64,000 bases of DNA from positions 9,486,001 through 9,550,000 of the forward strand of contig NC_071329.1 in assembly GCF_010183535.1 (NCBI RefSeq), written 5' to 3'. The position numbers and the translations under genes are program-made. Under the pieces are notes generated by a model. The model did not search any database. It had not been told where the DNA came from and was given only the letters and a program-made list of their open reading frames with translations. Origin of the DNA: Caenorhabditis remanei. Lineage: Eukaryota; Nematoda; Chromadorea; Rhabditida; Rhabditidae. Of this stretch, positions 21,853-34,340 are shown in pieces. Every line of letters starts with the position of its first letter. The first letter of the stretch is position 1.

Positions 21853-24800
21853 GAAGAGTTAGAAAAGCAGGAAATATAGATGTAGGTGGATGAAGAAGAG
21901 AGAAAGTGAGGACAATTGAGGTCATGAGGGAATCGAGGAAAATCGACGGGATTGTCGGAGGAAAACGAAGGGGTCATTTTGAGTAGTGAGGAGACATTCC
22001 GAAGACACTCACTATTATATGGTGTGAGAAGAAGAGGGAGGCCGAAATCAGATAGAGAAAGAACAGTATTTAGAAAAAGAAGATGAAAAAGATGAAAAAA
22101 GAAGAAGAACTGGTATTGAAAAAAGGAGTCTCTCGGGACACTGATATGATCATGGTCATGTTTTGTCCTCCTGTTGCTTCCGTTTTTTGTACTTTCTACC
22201 GGCTGAACCCATTCTTGGCGTCGTTCCTCAGATGGCCTTCCTTCTGTTTCATTCGCTAAATTACGGAAGCTTTTTTCCTGTAGCGTTACAAAACCGATGC
22301 AACGAATATCACCATTTTGGATTCTAGTGGAAATTCTGATTTCACCTTATTTTTGCAGAATTCACGTGTTGTCTTCCGTTGATACAAATCGAAAGATTAC
22401 TAGGTTGCAGTTTGGCAAATTGGAAATTTCGATTGTCAATTGGCACGTCATGTGTGAATAAAAAAAGACAGTGGAACAACACAAAAGACTTTGAGGAACT
22501 TTCGAAACATATCAGAACACATAATTGATATTTTTGGATTGACAGAGATTACGGTAGTCTTGTTTTTCAGGTTGGAGTACCTACGGGATGTTGAACAAAA
22601 GCGAAAAAACAGTCAATGAATTAGGGTGCAGAAGATTGGAGGAGAAGTATAAATTAGAAAGCCTTCTATGACATGCGTGACTACACACCGTACTGAATAC
22701 AGTCTCATTCGAGTAAAAATGTTGACCAAATGAGTTGAAGACCATTTCTCCATTACGTGTTATCTTCTCATTCTCATCTTTTGATTTGAAAAAAGTTAGC
22801 TAAACAATTTCTTAAATCAAACCATGTGAGAACGTCATCATTTCTTCTTTTTTCTTTTTTCTCGTGTTCTTTGAAAACATTTTTGACAGACAAAAAGACT
22901 ACACTCTCACTGATAAAATAACCTGTATTTTGGTGTTTGTAATGTTGGTAATCTCATCTTCTTTCAATGGTTTATGTACATATCCAATTGAAACATTTCC
23001 TCTTTAATGACCCAGTTCGAAAATTCACTCAAAATAAATTACTATCGGCCGTTTCAAGGTTGTCAAGTTGGTGTGGTCTTACAAACTTTTTTCTTTCTAA
23101 ATCACGTAATCTTCGAAATCTGATAGTTTTATTGAAACTTTGACCAATTCTGAACTACGAATGCACTTTCAGTATATCACGAATTATATCAAAAGGACAG
23201 TAATTGAGAGTCCGGATCAAAATGAATTGTAAAATAGAAAAACAGAAAAAGGTGAAATTCATGTATGTTTCGGAAGAGGATGTATAAGAATCTTTGTGTG
23301 TACAACGGCTAGATTGTAGCTGTGAAAGTGAGTTTTCCCTTTTTAATGGCATTGAACACGGGGATTTTTGGAATCAAAGAAGAAGGTCCACGATGGTAAT
23401 AAAATGATAAGAAGAAGAAGAAAAAAAAGATGAAAAACAAAAAAGAAAAGGAGAAGAAGAAAGAACATATTTCAGAAATTGGACAACGAGAAATAGAGGT
23501 TCAAGTTTGATTCGCATTTGCTTCGAGATGGAAAGATGAAACAGGTTGGACCGCCCGACGTTTCCAAAAATCGGGTGATGTTATCCCAGTACAGCATTCC
23601 CTATTCTCTTCAATCCGAAGAAAAGTGGACGTTTTCAAAGTGCAAAGTGTGAAAAACTGGGAATACGGAGAGGAAGAAGATGGACGGAAACTACGTCTTC
23701 TGGCTATTTGATCAATTCATTGATACGGCGAGAAATAGACAATAAATTACAGTTTTTGAAAATTAGTTATATACGTCACAGAGTTTTAACCAGTTTTTCA
23801 TCTATCTTTCAGACATGCGATGACGTTTCACAACTGAAAGTCTCAAGACCTATTGGAAATGAAATGAGTCGTGTCAGGAATTTCATTGCCATTTCATACT
23901 GAATAGTAAATCGGAAGGTGGTTCTGAATTGGAGGAGAAGGGATCAGAAGTTCACGCATTCTACTGCCAATTGAATTAATTGTTCTTACAATTAGGTTTT
24001 ACCTATGGGAATTTTCAATTTATTTGTCATACGGTTCTGCAAACTGTTTTTAATTTGGAAGATAGAAAGTTAAAACTAAAAACAAAAGGAAATGGTCGAC
24101 AGTTCTTTGGCACTGGCAGTTTTGCAAATGTGTTGTATGTCCGAGAACTCTATGGCTTTTGAGAATTTAGAGTGATATATGCTATATCTACTAATTAGGT
24201 ACCTCGATTGTTCCAGCCTAGACCATAGGACAATGTTTCTGAAGTTCGTCAAAAAGAGTTTTGCAAACATCGGGTCCAGTAGTACATAATAGACTTTATC
24301 GTCCGTTTGCTTTGCAAAAAATGTGGTGAATGAATCTGTTGTCAGCTTTTAGAATTTGAAGAATTGTTTAATCAACTTCCGGCACTCTAAAACTTCACGA
24401 AGAACCAACAATTTCATTTCCAAATAACACTTTCCCATGACCGCTTTCTTTGAAGGTATCAAAAGTTAGAAATCTGTTCTAAAGTGTAACAATCTGAAAC
24501 TATCCGCCTCATAAAACAAACGTCATGCTTCTTTTCTTGGTTGTATAATCGTTCAACCACCAAGAAAAGATAGGAAAATGAGAAGTTGGTGGTTCTTTGT
24601 CGAGTAATAACGAAACGTCGAGACAGAGAATAGTTTGGAAACAAAACTCAAATAAAATGATACCATTCATTTGATCTTTGTTCAAACTTTCCTCTAATTT
24701 GCCAAATAGTTTTTCTTTCTTTTTTTCCATTTTGGACGGCGGGAAAAGAAAAATAAAACACATCACAGAAGAAGGAAAATGGGAGAAAGAGAATGATAAA

Positions 24801-27476
24801 ACAACAAGAGAGAAGCACTTGGCAACCATTATATTTTACTTTTTTCTCTGCGGATGGGGGGATATCCGAAGAGACCGGTCTGTCTACTAGTTCAGAATCA
24901 CTTATCATCAAAAAAGAGATATATTCAGAAGAGATGTGGTGATGAAACTGAAAGAACAAGGGGAGGAAAATTCATTTGATTTCGAAAAAGTGGGTGGGTG
25001 TCCCTTGTTACCAGAAAAAAAAGTTACACAAATTCAAGTCGGTCCCGCTAAAAAGATGCCTGATGAGAACGAGGACTGGTTCCTTTGTGTATTGGAATAT
25101 CGAGAAAATGACATTATGAGACAATGTCGAACGGCCCGAGAACCCAGAATCAATAGGAAAAAGATGAAGGATCTCGGGTTGTCTTCATCGAATGAAAAGA
25201 GAAAGTTTTGCGGAGTGACTGCGTTTCCGCGCGGATTCACTGTTTCGACTAGAGCGGCTAGAACCAAAACGACGGTAGCTGAGTGACCAGCCGAATGTAT
25301 CAATTTGCAAATTGAAACTACGGCATGTTACATCTGATGACGTCAAATAGATTCGGTTTGGCATGGATTTGTTGAGATAAAGTGATGAGTAGGCAACAGA
25401 TAGAACCGTCAGAAATGGCTGGTTTCGGCAATTGAGATTCGTCTTGACTTTTACGATATCTAGTGTCTCGTTCTACACTTTTCGAGAAAATTCAAAACTT
25501 TTATAAAACTACGAAACAATGAGAGAAATTCGTGATCCATTAGAATAGCGTTTTTTTTCGAAAAAACATTCGACATTTGTTTGTAAACAACAAAAGATGA
25601 TATCTTAGCGATCAACGATTTGTCACCTGTTCGCAGGGGCTTTACCCGAATGTTTTTCATAAATAGAATAGATAAAATTATTACGAAATAAATCGGATTT
25701 CTTTCAGAGCACTATGGAGTCTCAGTATGGTTTCTGCTGGCTTCCGAAAAACAAAATGGTTGGTTTTGAAGACTTCAGAATCATCAAAAAGAGATTATGT
25801 CTTTTTTCCTCTCTTTTTTTTTAGAAATTCTTCAATTTTTGAAGACTTTTTGAGCTCCAAACCAAAAAAGTTTCATGACCACCATTTATGACCAAATACA
25901 GATGTAACTACAAGATTACGTGAATCGACTAACTGGTTTCAGTTTTCGATTTCAATCCTATGCTTACTATTAAAAAGATTTATGACAGGCTTACGATTGA
26001 ATAGTGAAAAATTATGCAACTGTGGGGTGGTCAGCACAACAAAAAGCGATATTTTATAAGTAGTTTTTGATTGAGTTGTGACCAGTTGTTATGACTTCTT
26101 GAAATAACACTTGTTCTTCTTTGCAATTATAATGAAAGAGACATGAGAATCCAGAATATTTATAATTGACGTGAATGACCTAATTATGTTTTATTGTGGA
26201 ATGAATCAACAAACCAAATCACAGTATGACGTCTTGAGAAAAGGTGTCAAATACTAGTTAGGTTACTGGAGAATTCGAAAATAAAAGTGGACGCTGAGAT
26301 ACAGTAATCCAAATATACTAGTAGAGTATTCGTTTTTCAAGAAATCTTCAAAAGGTTTGCGGGAATATTTTGAAGCGATCGGGTAAGACTTAATAATTTT
26401 AGCTGCTGTATGGAAAATCTCCGATAGACAAATGTCCTCAATTTGATGCATTTCAGAGATATGCAGATAATAATCAAGTCTTTTAACAAATAATAATTCT
26501 AAACGGACGGAGAAAAAGGAAATACAAGGTCATCCTGTCTGCGCATTGAACCAAAGTAGTACTAGGTCAACTACCCGGAGGATACGGACGAGCGCCATCT
26601 GTTGACCGTTGTTGCGGAGGCTTCTCTCCCTCTTCAGATGACGTGTCTGCGTCTCTTCTCTCTCTCTTCTGAATAGTCCTGTGTGACTAGATCTTGAACA
26701 GTTGTCAGCTTCTTCATCAGTTTCAGTGATTCATACTTTCGATACAGGTATTTTCTTCGTCTCCTCCACCGTCCAAAAGTTCAGATGGCGTCGACGTCAA
26801 CTACGATCGTATCATTTGAAAAAGAAGAAAACTATTCAACAAATAGGAGAGTGACTGTTCATCTAACTGTGACTTGTGAAGGTTCCAGCACCTTCTCTAT
26901 TTGCTTTTGTTGCCCCGTTTCTTCTATTTCCTGATCGATGATTCTGCTGAAATTTGCATTTGAATTCAGGGCGGACAGATGAATTGGTCACACGATCATG
27001 CCGGGGACAAAAGTGTTTTCTGGGATTTTCGAAGGAAAAATAAACATCTTTTGGGTCGTCTTATTGTCTATTCATGCCATCAGAAACCGAGGTCGAATTG
27101 AGATGTTTCCAAGAGTTGATGACGTCATCAGGAGCACAAATACAATACCCCCTACGCAACTCATTGAGTATTAATTGTATGCAAAACCTCCTTGTGGAAA
27201 AACCCTGTAACTTCTTTGAAAAGTTTTTGAAAAAGCAGGGATGAACTCTATTTCATTTAGAATTGGTTCGAAAAGACTGTAGTAGTCGTCGAAAAATGTA
27301 CTTTCTTGTCGAATTTGAACAGAGTGTGTCATAGTTCCTTTCAAATCTGAACAAAATTAGAGTCCATACGTAAGTTATACATTCAAGTCTGACGGTTTCC
27401 TTTATTATTATACTTCTAGAAGTCTTCAAAAACACCAGAAAGCCATTAAATTGAAAATCTACAGTTATAGAATAAA
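21853..27476. other. 5.6-kb gene-poor region
   Basis: I see no splice-consistent coding exon. A 116-codon plus-strand frame (24936-25286) and a minus frame over it have no family resemblance. Around 26560-26830 there is a GC-richer block with a pyrimidine initiator-like run (TCTCTTCTCTCTCTCTTC) followed by an AG-bounded 49-codon frame starting ATGGCGTCG at 26785. This looks like a promoter but leads to no gene I can find. A perfect palindrome, GATGACGTCATC, sits at about 27118-27129. Confidence 0.4.
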
Positions 27477-28655
27477 TCATGCAAATGTTTTTGTAACACT
27501 CCAGCTATTCTTCTTCTTTCTTTCGAAATCTTGGCTATCAATGATATAAATTGTAATAATTTTCCGAATGTTCCGGTTTCTTCCTCGTGAATCTGCTCCG
27601 ATTTCTCCGAAATACAGTTGCTCAGACAAGCAGATCACCATCACTTCACGAGGTCCTGCTTTCCAATAAACTCTTTGTTGTCCATTTTCATTAATGGTTT
27701 CACCAAGATAGTTTGATTGTTGAACTATACTTTGAATTGCATCTCTCATTTCCCATTGAAGTTTCAGCAACTCTGTAAATAATTGAATTCTAAATAATCA
27801 AATTCTAACTGAATTCAGCACCTTCGAGTTCCTCATCACTCAACTTCTTCGTTTCGTTCATAAAAATATTGTGATCCCTGTCTCGATCCTCCCTCGTTTG
27901 ACCTTTCGGGTCCTTATCTCGTATAGCTTTTGCAGTGTTTCGCAATGGTCCAAATTTTAGAATATCGATAACATCTCTTTTCAATTTGTTGTTTCCAGAG
28001 AGGGCTTTGAACTGATGTCCGTGTCTGATCAAACAGTGAAGAACACCTTCTTTTGATACATTTGCGAGTGCCACGGTCTGAAATTATGTATCCTGTATCA
28101 TTAAAGATTAACATTAATTCTTACAGTATAACTGAACTTATCAGGTGTCACAATCGGCATCCAGACCTGTTTCCGCAAGGAATAGTTCGAGTTTCCCATC
28201 GTTCCTCGTGGATTCGGATTTCTTTCGTTTTGAATTGTCACACCATGATGAACTTTTCCCAATGTAGTTTGAGGTTTCTGATTATTGTAATACTCTTGTC
28301 GTTCAATCTTCTTAGAAACTGAAGTATATGTTCCTGCATCTTTTCTATATCCAGGAATGAAAGCATCTCTTTGTTGACTGTAAAAGTGAGATAGAAACTG
28401 AATTTAAAACCAAAAATATTATAGAACATACGCAAGAAACTGCTCGTAGATATCTTTGGAACTCGGAAGAGCTTCTCCAGGAATAATATTAGCAATGACG
28501 AGAGAAGATGTGCTACTTGGTGCAAGTTTGGATATAACAATTTGATTCAAATCTGGATTGAACCAGTATTGGTCGAGAATATTTGAAGAGGAATCAGAAG
28601 AATGAGGATTGAAAACTCCATGAGATGCAGAAAAAGGTTGTTGGAGTTGATACAT
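27477..28655 (-). CDS. Unrecognised 342-residue protein
   Basis: Four exons from 28655 to TGA 27477: 28655-28432, 28377-28125, 28077-27822 and 27772-27477. Phases agree. There is no signal peptide or membrane span. The first 75 residues are Ser/Pro/Gln-rich and look disordered. Then comes a basic region (GYRKDAGTYTSVSKKIERQE), a more globular part (SKEGVLHCLIRHGHQFKALS), a highly charged stretch (RDKDPKGQTREDRDRDH) likely to form helix, and a C-terminal beta-rich part (GPREVMVICLSEQLYFGEIG). I do not recognise a domain, and nematode-restricted is a reasonable guess. The GPCR gene lies upstream on the same strand, 368 bp away. Confidence 0.7.
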
Positions 28656-29023
28656 TTCGGCAATCGGCAGAAATGGAGTTTCCTCTCCTTCAGAATTTTA
28701 TTTTTATACGTTAACTGTTGTTTACTACAAAAATTGTGATAAGAAAAAACGAAAAGTCGAGAGAGAGGAAGGGTTTTTGATGAAGAGAAATAAGAGTGAG
28801 GAATCGCTCGTTTTATTTTTAAGCGGAGAAATTGAGTTAGCTGATTTACAATTACGTTCACTTGTACTTCAAAAACGTGTTAACTATAAAAATTCATAGC
28901 CTGAGAAGAAAAAACCAAAATTCATTTATACTCGGAAAAGAACCCGTAAACTGAATAGACCGACAGAAATATTCGATGTGCATGTACAAGTATTCACAGA
29001 AAGTAACTATAATTCAGTGTAAT
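28656..29023. other. Spacer between the GPCR 3' end and the unknown gene
   Basis: 368 bp, AT-rich, no exon seen. It holds the GPCR 3' untranslated region and the promoter or trans-splice region of the downstream gene. Confidence 0.5.
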
Positions 29024-30872
29024 TCATCGGAGTCGGTTCATTCGAATTGCTGGAACTGGACTCGGACATCGAGAATCTTCGAGAGGAACATCACTAACAA
29101 GTGTTCTGTTTCTTGATCGAGAGATTCTATAAAAAATCCCTTTTCTGAAAATAAATTGATATTAATTTCAGAAGAAATGAGAAGATAATCTTACCTGCAA
29201 TTGTAAACATCTGAAAGAGCACTTCTAAACTTTTTTGATAGACAAGCATAGAGGAATGGATTGATTGCAGATGATATGAACAGTAGAATGTATGACAACG
29301 GCTGAGCAAGCATTGACCAGTGGGAATTACAGATTGTCCCAGTTTGAAAACTCTGAAGTATATCAGGCTCACATTGTCACAATTTTCTGAATTTTCGTTT
29401 TCAAAATTCTTTAAATTGGCCAGAAGGTCATTGCCCACTGAGTCTGAGTCTTTTGAATTCAGATACTGATAACAAAAACGGATAAAAAGAGGCATTTTGG
29501 TTAAAACTAATGCCAGCGGTCATTCTGGAAACATACCGTATAAAGAAGACGTGCGTGATGTGGAAAAGTGAGAACTGCAAAGAAGACAACAACGGCAACG
29601 AGCAGTCGAACAACTTTCCGTCGTCCTTCTGTATCCTTTGGTCTTTTCACTTCTTTCGGTTCTTTTTTCTTTATTGGAACGTTCAGAAGACTCTCTTGTT
29701 TGTATACAACAACTCTTCCATTTTTCATTTGCCAACTCGCCCCAGGAGCACTTGTATTCGCGTAGCCATTTCCATTCCCTTCCTCTAAAGATCGTTTTGA
29801 ATCTGTAATTTTTTTTAAATGTTTAAGAGCGAAAGGTGTTTTTCATACCATGACTTTGTCTGCTACTTTGTCGATTACTATCAGATGTCCAGAGTAAGTG
29901 ACTGATTCGAGAATAGATTATAACCAAGCACATTAATGGAATTAGATACCAAACGACAAACGAAAATGAGTTCCAAATAGGCATTCTGAAATTGAAATAA
30001 ACTAGTGATGAGTGATCTGAAATTAAGCGAACTTACGCTCCTCTGAAACATGCACTAACTCCCAAATATTCATAGTTCTGTGCATATAAAAAGTATGGAA
30101 AGTTGACAGTAATACTGAGAATCCATATGATTATAGTTGCAGCCAATCGATTATCCGGATTCAACCATTTCAGCCCGGATAACGGATGAAGTACTGCTAT
30201 GTATTTTTCCATGGATACAAGAACCAATATACCAGCACTTGTACAAGGCATTATATTCGTCAATCCCAAATACAGTTTGCACATAACCAATCCAAGTGGC
30301 CAGTTTCCATGGTCCAATCCAACAATATGAACCATGTTTTGAAGTATGCAGAATATAGCTACAAGTAGATCAGCTGCTGCAAGGTTGGCAAGGAAAAAGT
30401 TGGTGGGAGTTTTCATCGTTGGATGAGTTGTCATAACAAGCAATGTCATCAGATTACCTAAAAGTAAGAAGATGAATTGATTTTCAGAGTGTATCTCAGC
30501 TCTTAATTTCAGACAACTAACGTTAAAATCGAGTGCTTGATAAACTTTTACTAGACTACATCCAACCTTACAAAACTGAGAAAACACCGTACTACCCATT
30601 TCTGTACCTTGGTATATTCGATTGATATACTATGAAAACTAGAATCTACTATGTCAAGTCACAGTTTCCATTGGTGAAGTTTGTGATAAGTGGTGCAAAG
30701 AACAATTATTTCTTCGAATTTACAAAAACTCACCAGTGAGGCAGAGAATGAATACAACGGAATATATAAACATCAATGGATACTTGACAAACGTTTGATC
30801 GAGAAATGAGATGCTGCATGGATCATCTTCATAAGTCAAATTGCTCACAATTCGAAATGTGTCGTTTAACAT
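29024..30872 (-). CDS. npr-20: Class A neuropeptide-type GPCR (probable npr-20 orthologue)
   Basis: Six exons: 30872-30734, 30457-30037, 29985-29849, 29802-29537, 29352-29195 and 29144-29024, 413 residues. The N-terminus has two N-glycosylation sequons (N3, N11). GN at residues 47-48 marks TM1, LAAADLL (D76) TM2 and C106 the TM3 disulphide cysteine. TM7 carries NPFLY. Third intracellular loop is long and basic, and the C-terminus is short. Two key positions are unusual: the TM3 DRY motif reads EKY (K131), and the TM6 toggle block reads FAVLTFPHH, so Thr stands where Trp is usual. The overall type is the TRH/CCK/trissin-like peptide receptors. The symbol rests on remembered synteny with C. elegans T07D4.1. 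The ATG directly follows a TTTCAG acceptor. An extra small exon between 29537 and 29352 cannot be excluded. Confidence 0.85.
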
Positions 30873-33800
30873 CTGAAAAAAAGAAAAGAAAAATCAGAAG
30901 TTTAGGGGAAGAAGAGAAAATGAAGAAGCACGTGGTGGTAGTAGTCAGGAAATGATAAGAAAACAAGGAAAAGTGTGATGAACCTGGACATTGAGTCTTG
31001 AACAAATGAAAATTGTTTTTTGAGTTAGAAAATAGAATAACTATCTGCTTAAATGTCAAAAAATCCTAGAAAGAACTGAAAAACCAAGTATGTAGCCATT
31101 TTCAGACTGGGATCCTCTATTGGCTTCATTTTCGATTCTCAAGGAAAAAAGGAAAAAGAAAATAAGAAAAACTTTCTTGCCCAAAATGCAGTTCTGATCA
31201 GATAATTCTTGTCTGGTGTTCAGATTTAGGCCAGCTGTATGTCATCGAAAACCGAGCACATGTGGAAGAATTTCTTAAATTTTTAAAGTGCTGGATCTAA
31301 TTTGAAGATTGGAAAATGAAGTAATGGCTAAACGAACTTATGAATCGTCGTCACATAACAAATAGAGCTCATCATAAACTTCTCAGTGACAATCAGATTT
31401 TGTGAACACGTGAAAAACGCAACTATTTCTCAAAAGTGGTCTCCTTTGGTCTTCTTGGCTTTTTCCTTTTTTACGACGCCAGCCGTCGATCTATAATTAG
31501 CCAGAATTTGCAGAAAAGATGAATGTCTATTTCAGTTCTATTTGCGATCGAAAATAATATAAAAAGTGAGAAAAATGTTTGTAGCTTGATGTATATTTTC
31601 CCATAGAACTAAGTGATTAACAACGGAAGAAAACTTCGAAGAAATGGCATGTCATATGCTTTTTGAAGTTATATTCTGTTAACAAACATCCTCAACTTTA
31701 TGGTTTTCAGTTCCACGTGCCGACGCCTACTCTAATTTCATATAAGATCAGAAGAAAAATGAGAAAAAGGAGATCTCCACCAGAATAAATATGCTTATTA
31801 TTAGGAGTCAATGACTTCATTCTCTTCTTACGCATTCTTAGAACTTTTCTGTTTTTCTCATATAATTTCTCACGGTTGTTATTCTCACCAAGAATTAAAA
31901 CAACTATAAACTACATCAATACGATACTGATCAAGTCAAGAAATCAATGAAAGAGAAAGAGGAAAATGTCATCAATTAGATTACGAATAATTTGAAATTC
32001 TAAGAGAGTCAAATAGCTACTGAATGCGAGTGAGAGTGGCGACGCGATGGTGGAATGCTGATAAAAACGAGCAAAAAATTATTGATAAGAGATGGAAATG
32101 ATAGACGGGAGGAATCATCGTCATGAGTTCAATTGTCACTGAGTCAGCCGATTTTAGAAAAGTGTTTGAAATAAAGGCAATTGGATATGATTACGGTAGT
32201 TAGAGTGGGAGTTTTGAATGGAATGGAATGCATATAGAATAACAAACAAAACTAATATGTTGCCAGTTGATTTATGGTTGGTATTTGGTATTCATCGAGA
32301 TGAGGCTAATCAAGTTCTAAAATTTTATTTTATCAATTCTGTCAAAAAGTTTTATCTCATCACGATTCCAAAGCATTTTATTAAACTTTATGCCTTTCAT
32401 TGGTTGATGAAATGTTGTATTCTGAAACAACTGGACTTCCCCAATGACATCAGGTGATGCACAATCTTTTATGGTTGTAAACTCAAAAATTCGAGACTAA
32501 ATTAGAGAAAAATTCTAAATTCGTTTTCTTGGCTACAGTAACTTATTCGGCAACTAATATCACGAATGCTGTTTGCTGGGGTTCGCATTCATTTTGAAAG
32601 TGCCGTACTAGTAGAATAAACATATTAATTAAATTCAAAAACTATAACAAAACCTTCATTTGTTTATTTTTCTCTGCTGTTTTTTCTCTTTTTGAACAAA
32701 AAATACGGGGACATAAGGAAACGGAGCAGGAAGTTTTAAAAACTAATGCATATATTTTTTCTTATTTTTGTATTTGCAGGGGTTTGTATTTTTCACAGAA
32801 GAAAACAGAATGGAATTATATTAGAATTATCGTTTTTCTTGTCTGGATCATATCAATTTATCCACATGTAAATTCTCTCAATTCTTGAAATAAAACCCGA
32901 TAACAAAAGAGCATGATCAATGTGCTATGAAGAGCAATGAGTGTACTTTTGAAGTCACAAAAATCATCATAAACGAATCAACCAATCATCAAGAATTCCC
33001 TAGAAAACAATATGAAAAATAAGCTCAAGAATATTCAAAATCGACAAAAAAGCGGTGATGAAAAGAAAGAGAATGGGTCGATATAAGGCAATAATAGAAT
33101 ATTCAAAAAGGGTAATTTCACTTGGGAAGATTACACTTTGAAGAGAGTACGCTGAAATTGAAAACCCTCTGCTTTTGTTGAGTTTTGGTAGTAACATTAG
33201 TAACATCAAAGTTCTCGAAAACTCAGACAGACACGTATTCTTTTTTTGTTTGCAGAGAAGTGTCATTGGAAAGAAAAAGCTGTAAACTTTATTTTGGTTA
33301 AGAAGAGGAAGAAAAAACTATTTCAGAGAATTCTTTTCAGAAAATGAAATGACGATTTCTTATTTGGGTTCAAGTTTATTTAAGGTGGTATCTCATTCTG
33401 TCTTGTCAAATATTCATTTTACTGAAGAGACTGCGTGTTTTTTGCCTTTTTCATTAAAAATCTTCTCCGATGAAGAGAAAAAGGAAAAGAAAACGAAGGA
33501 TAATTCTGATGATTTTTTTTTGAATAGAAAAATTGGATTTGTCTCTTTCAATCCCAAAAAATTGGAGACGACTCGTGTTAGGTTTCTGAAAATGTTTGAG
33601 CCATTCCATCTAGATGCGAATGGAAAATCCGAAATAGCGTGCCTGTTACCTAACTTTCATGACTGAAAGTCCATTCGAAGCCTATAATTTTAGTAATTAT
33701 TAGGTTTCAATTTTAATTCTCCATAATATTTTTTGTAAGATGTTTGTAGTCGCTTATCAATAACATCTATTTTCTTGAATTCAAAACGCTCAAACATAAA

Positions 33801-34340
33801 TATCCAAGAAATTGTGAAAAACTGTTCAATTCTTTTTTTGAATGAAAAGTCAAAATGGATGAATTTGTCTCAATTCGTCGACGGAGCAACAAGAAAGCAC
33901 TGGCACCGCCCGGAATCGAGCTCCACACAACGCCTATATCTGATTTCAGAAAGAAGGCAAAAGAGGAGGTTGCAGCATAATTTGGTGTCGAATTTCATAA
34001 TGTTTGACTCGAGAGAAAGCCCCTGGCAAATTGGAATGTTTTATTGCTGGTTTAGGAGGAGTCGGGAGCAATTTTAGGAGAAAAAGACATGGAAGACAAA
34101 GGGAAGAGCAGAGTACAATCAACCTCTCACTTGGTTTTCTGCACGATGAGTGACTGCGCATCGAGTTCATGAAGACTCATTTCCGGCATTGAATATTATT
34201 TTTGTTTGGTGGTTGAGGGAGAAAAAAGAAAAGTAGCAGAGAGGGTGGTGGAAAAGGACAAATGAACATATGAAAAGTGGAAAAATTATAATTATAATAC
34301 AAACTATCATTGAATGACACAGGGAAACGATGGATATTAA
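30873..34340. other. 3.5-kb gene-poor region upstream of the GPCR
   Basis: No supportable exon. It contains the GPCR promoter region and, at its right end, the 3' flank of the metallophosphoesterase gene. A 105-codon plus-strand frame (33349-33666) and a 100-codon frame (33775-34077) show no domain, splice support or conserved motif. Confidence 0.45.

Noticed and set aside
24936..25303. Overlapping frames on both strands (116 and 89 codons), the minus one looking like a secreted peptide
   Set aside because: The minus frame begins with TTG, not ATG. Neither has splice or promoter support, and two overlapping frames on opposite strands suggest composition rather than genes.
33349..33666. 105-codon plus-strand frame starting with ATG
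   Set aside because: Lys/Phe-rich, no domain, lies in AT-rich spacer. Length is within what chance gives in several kilobases.
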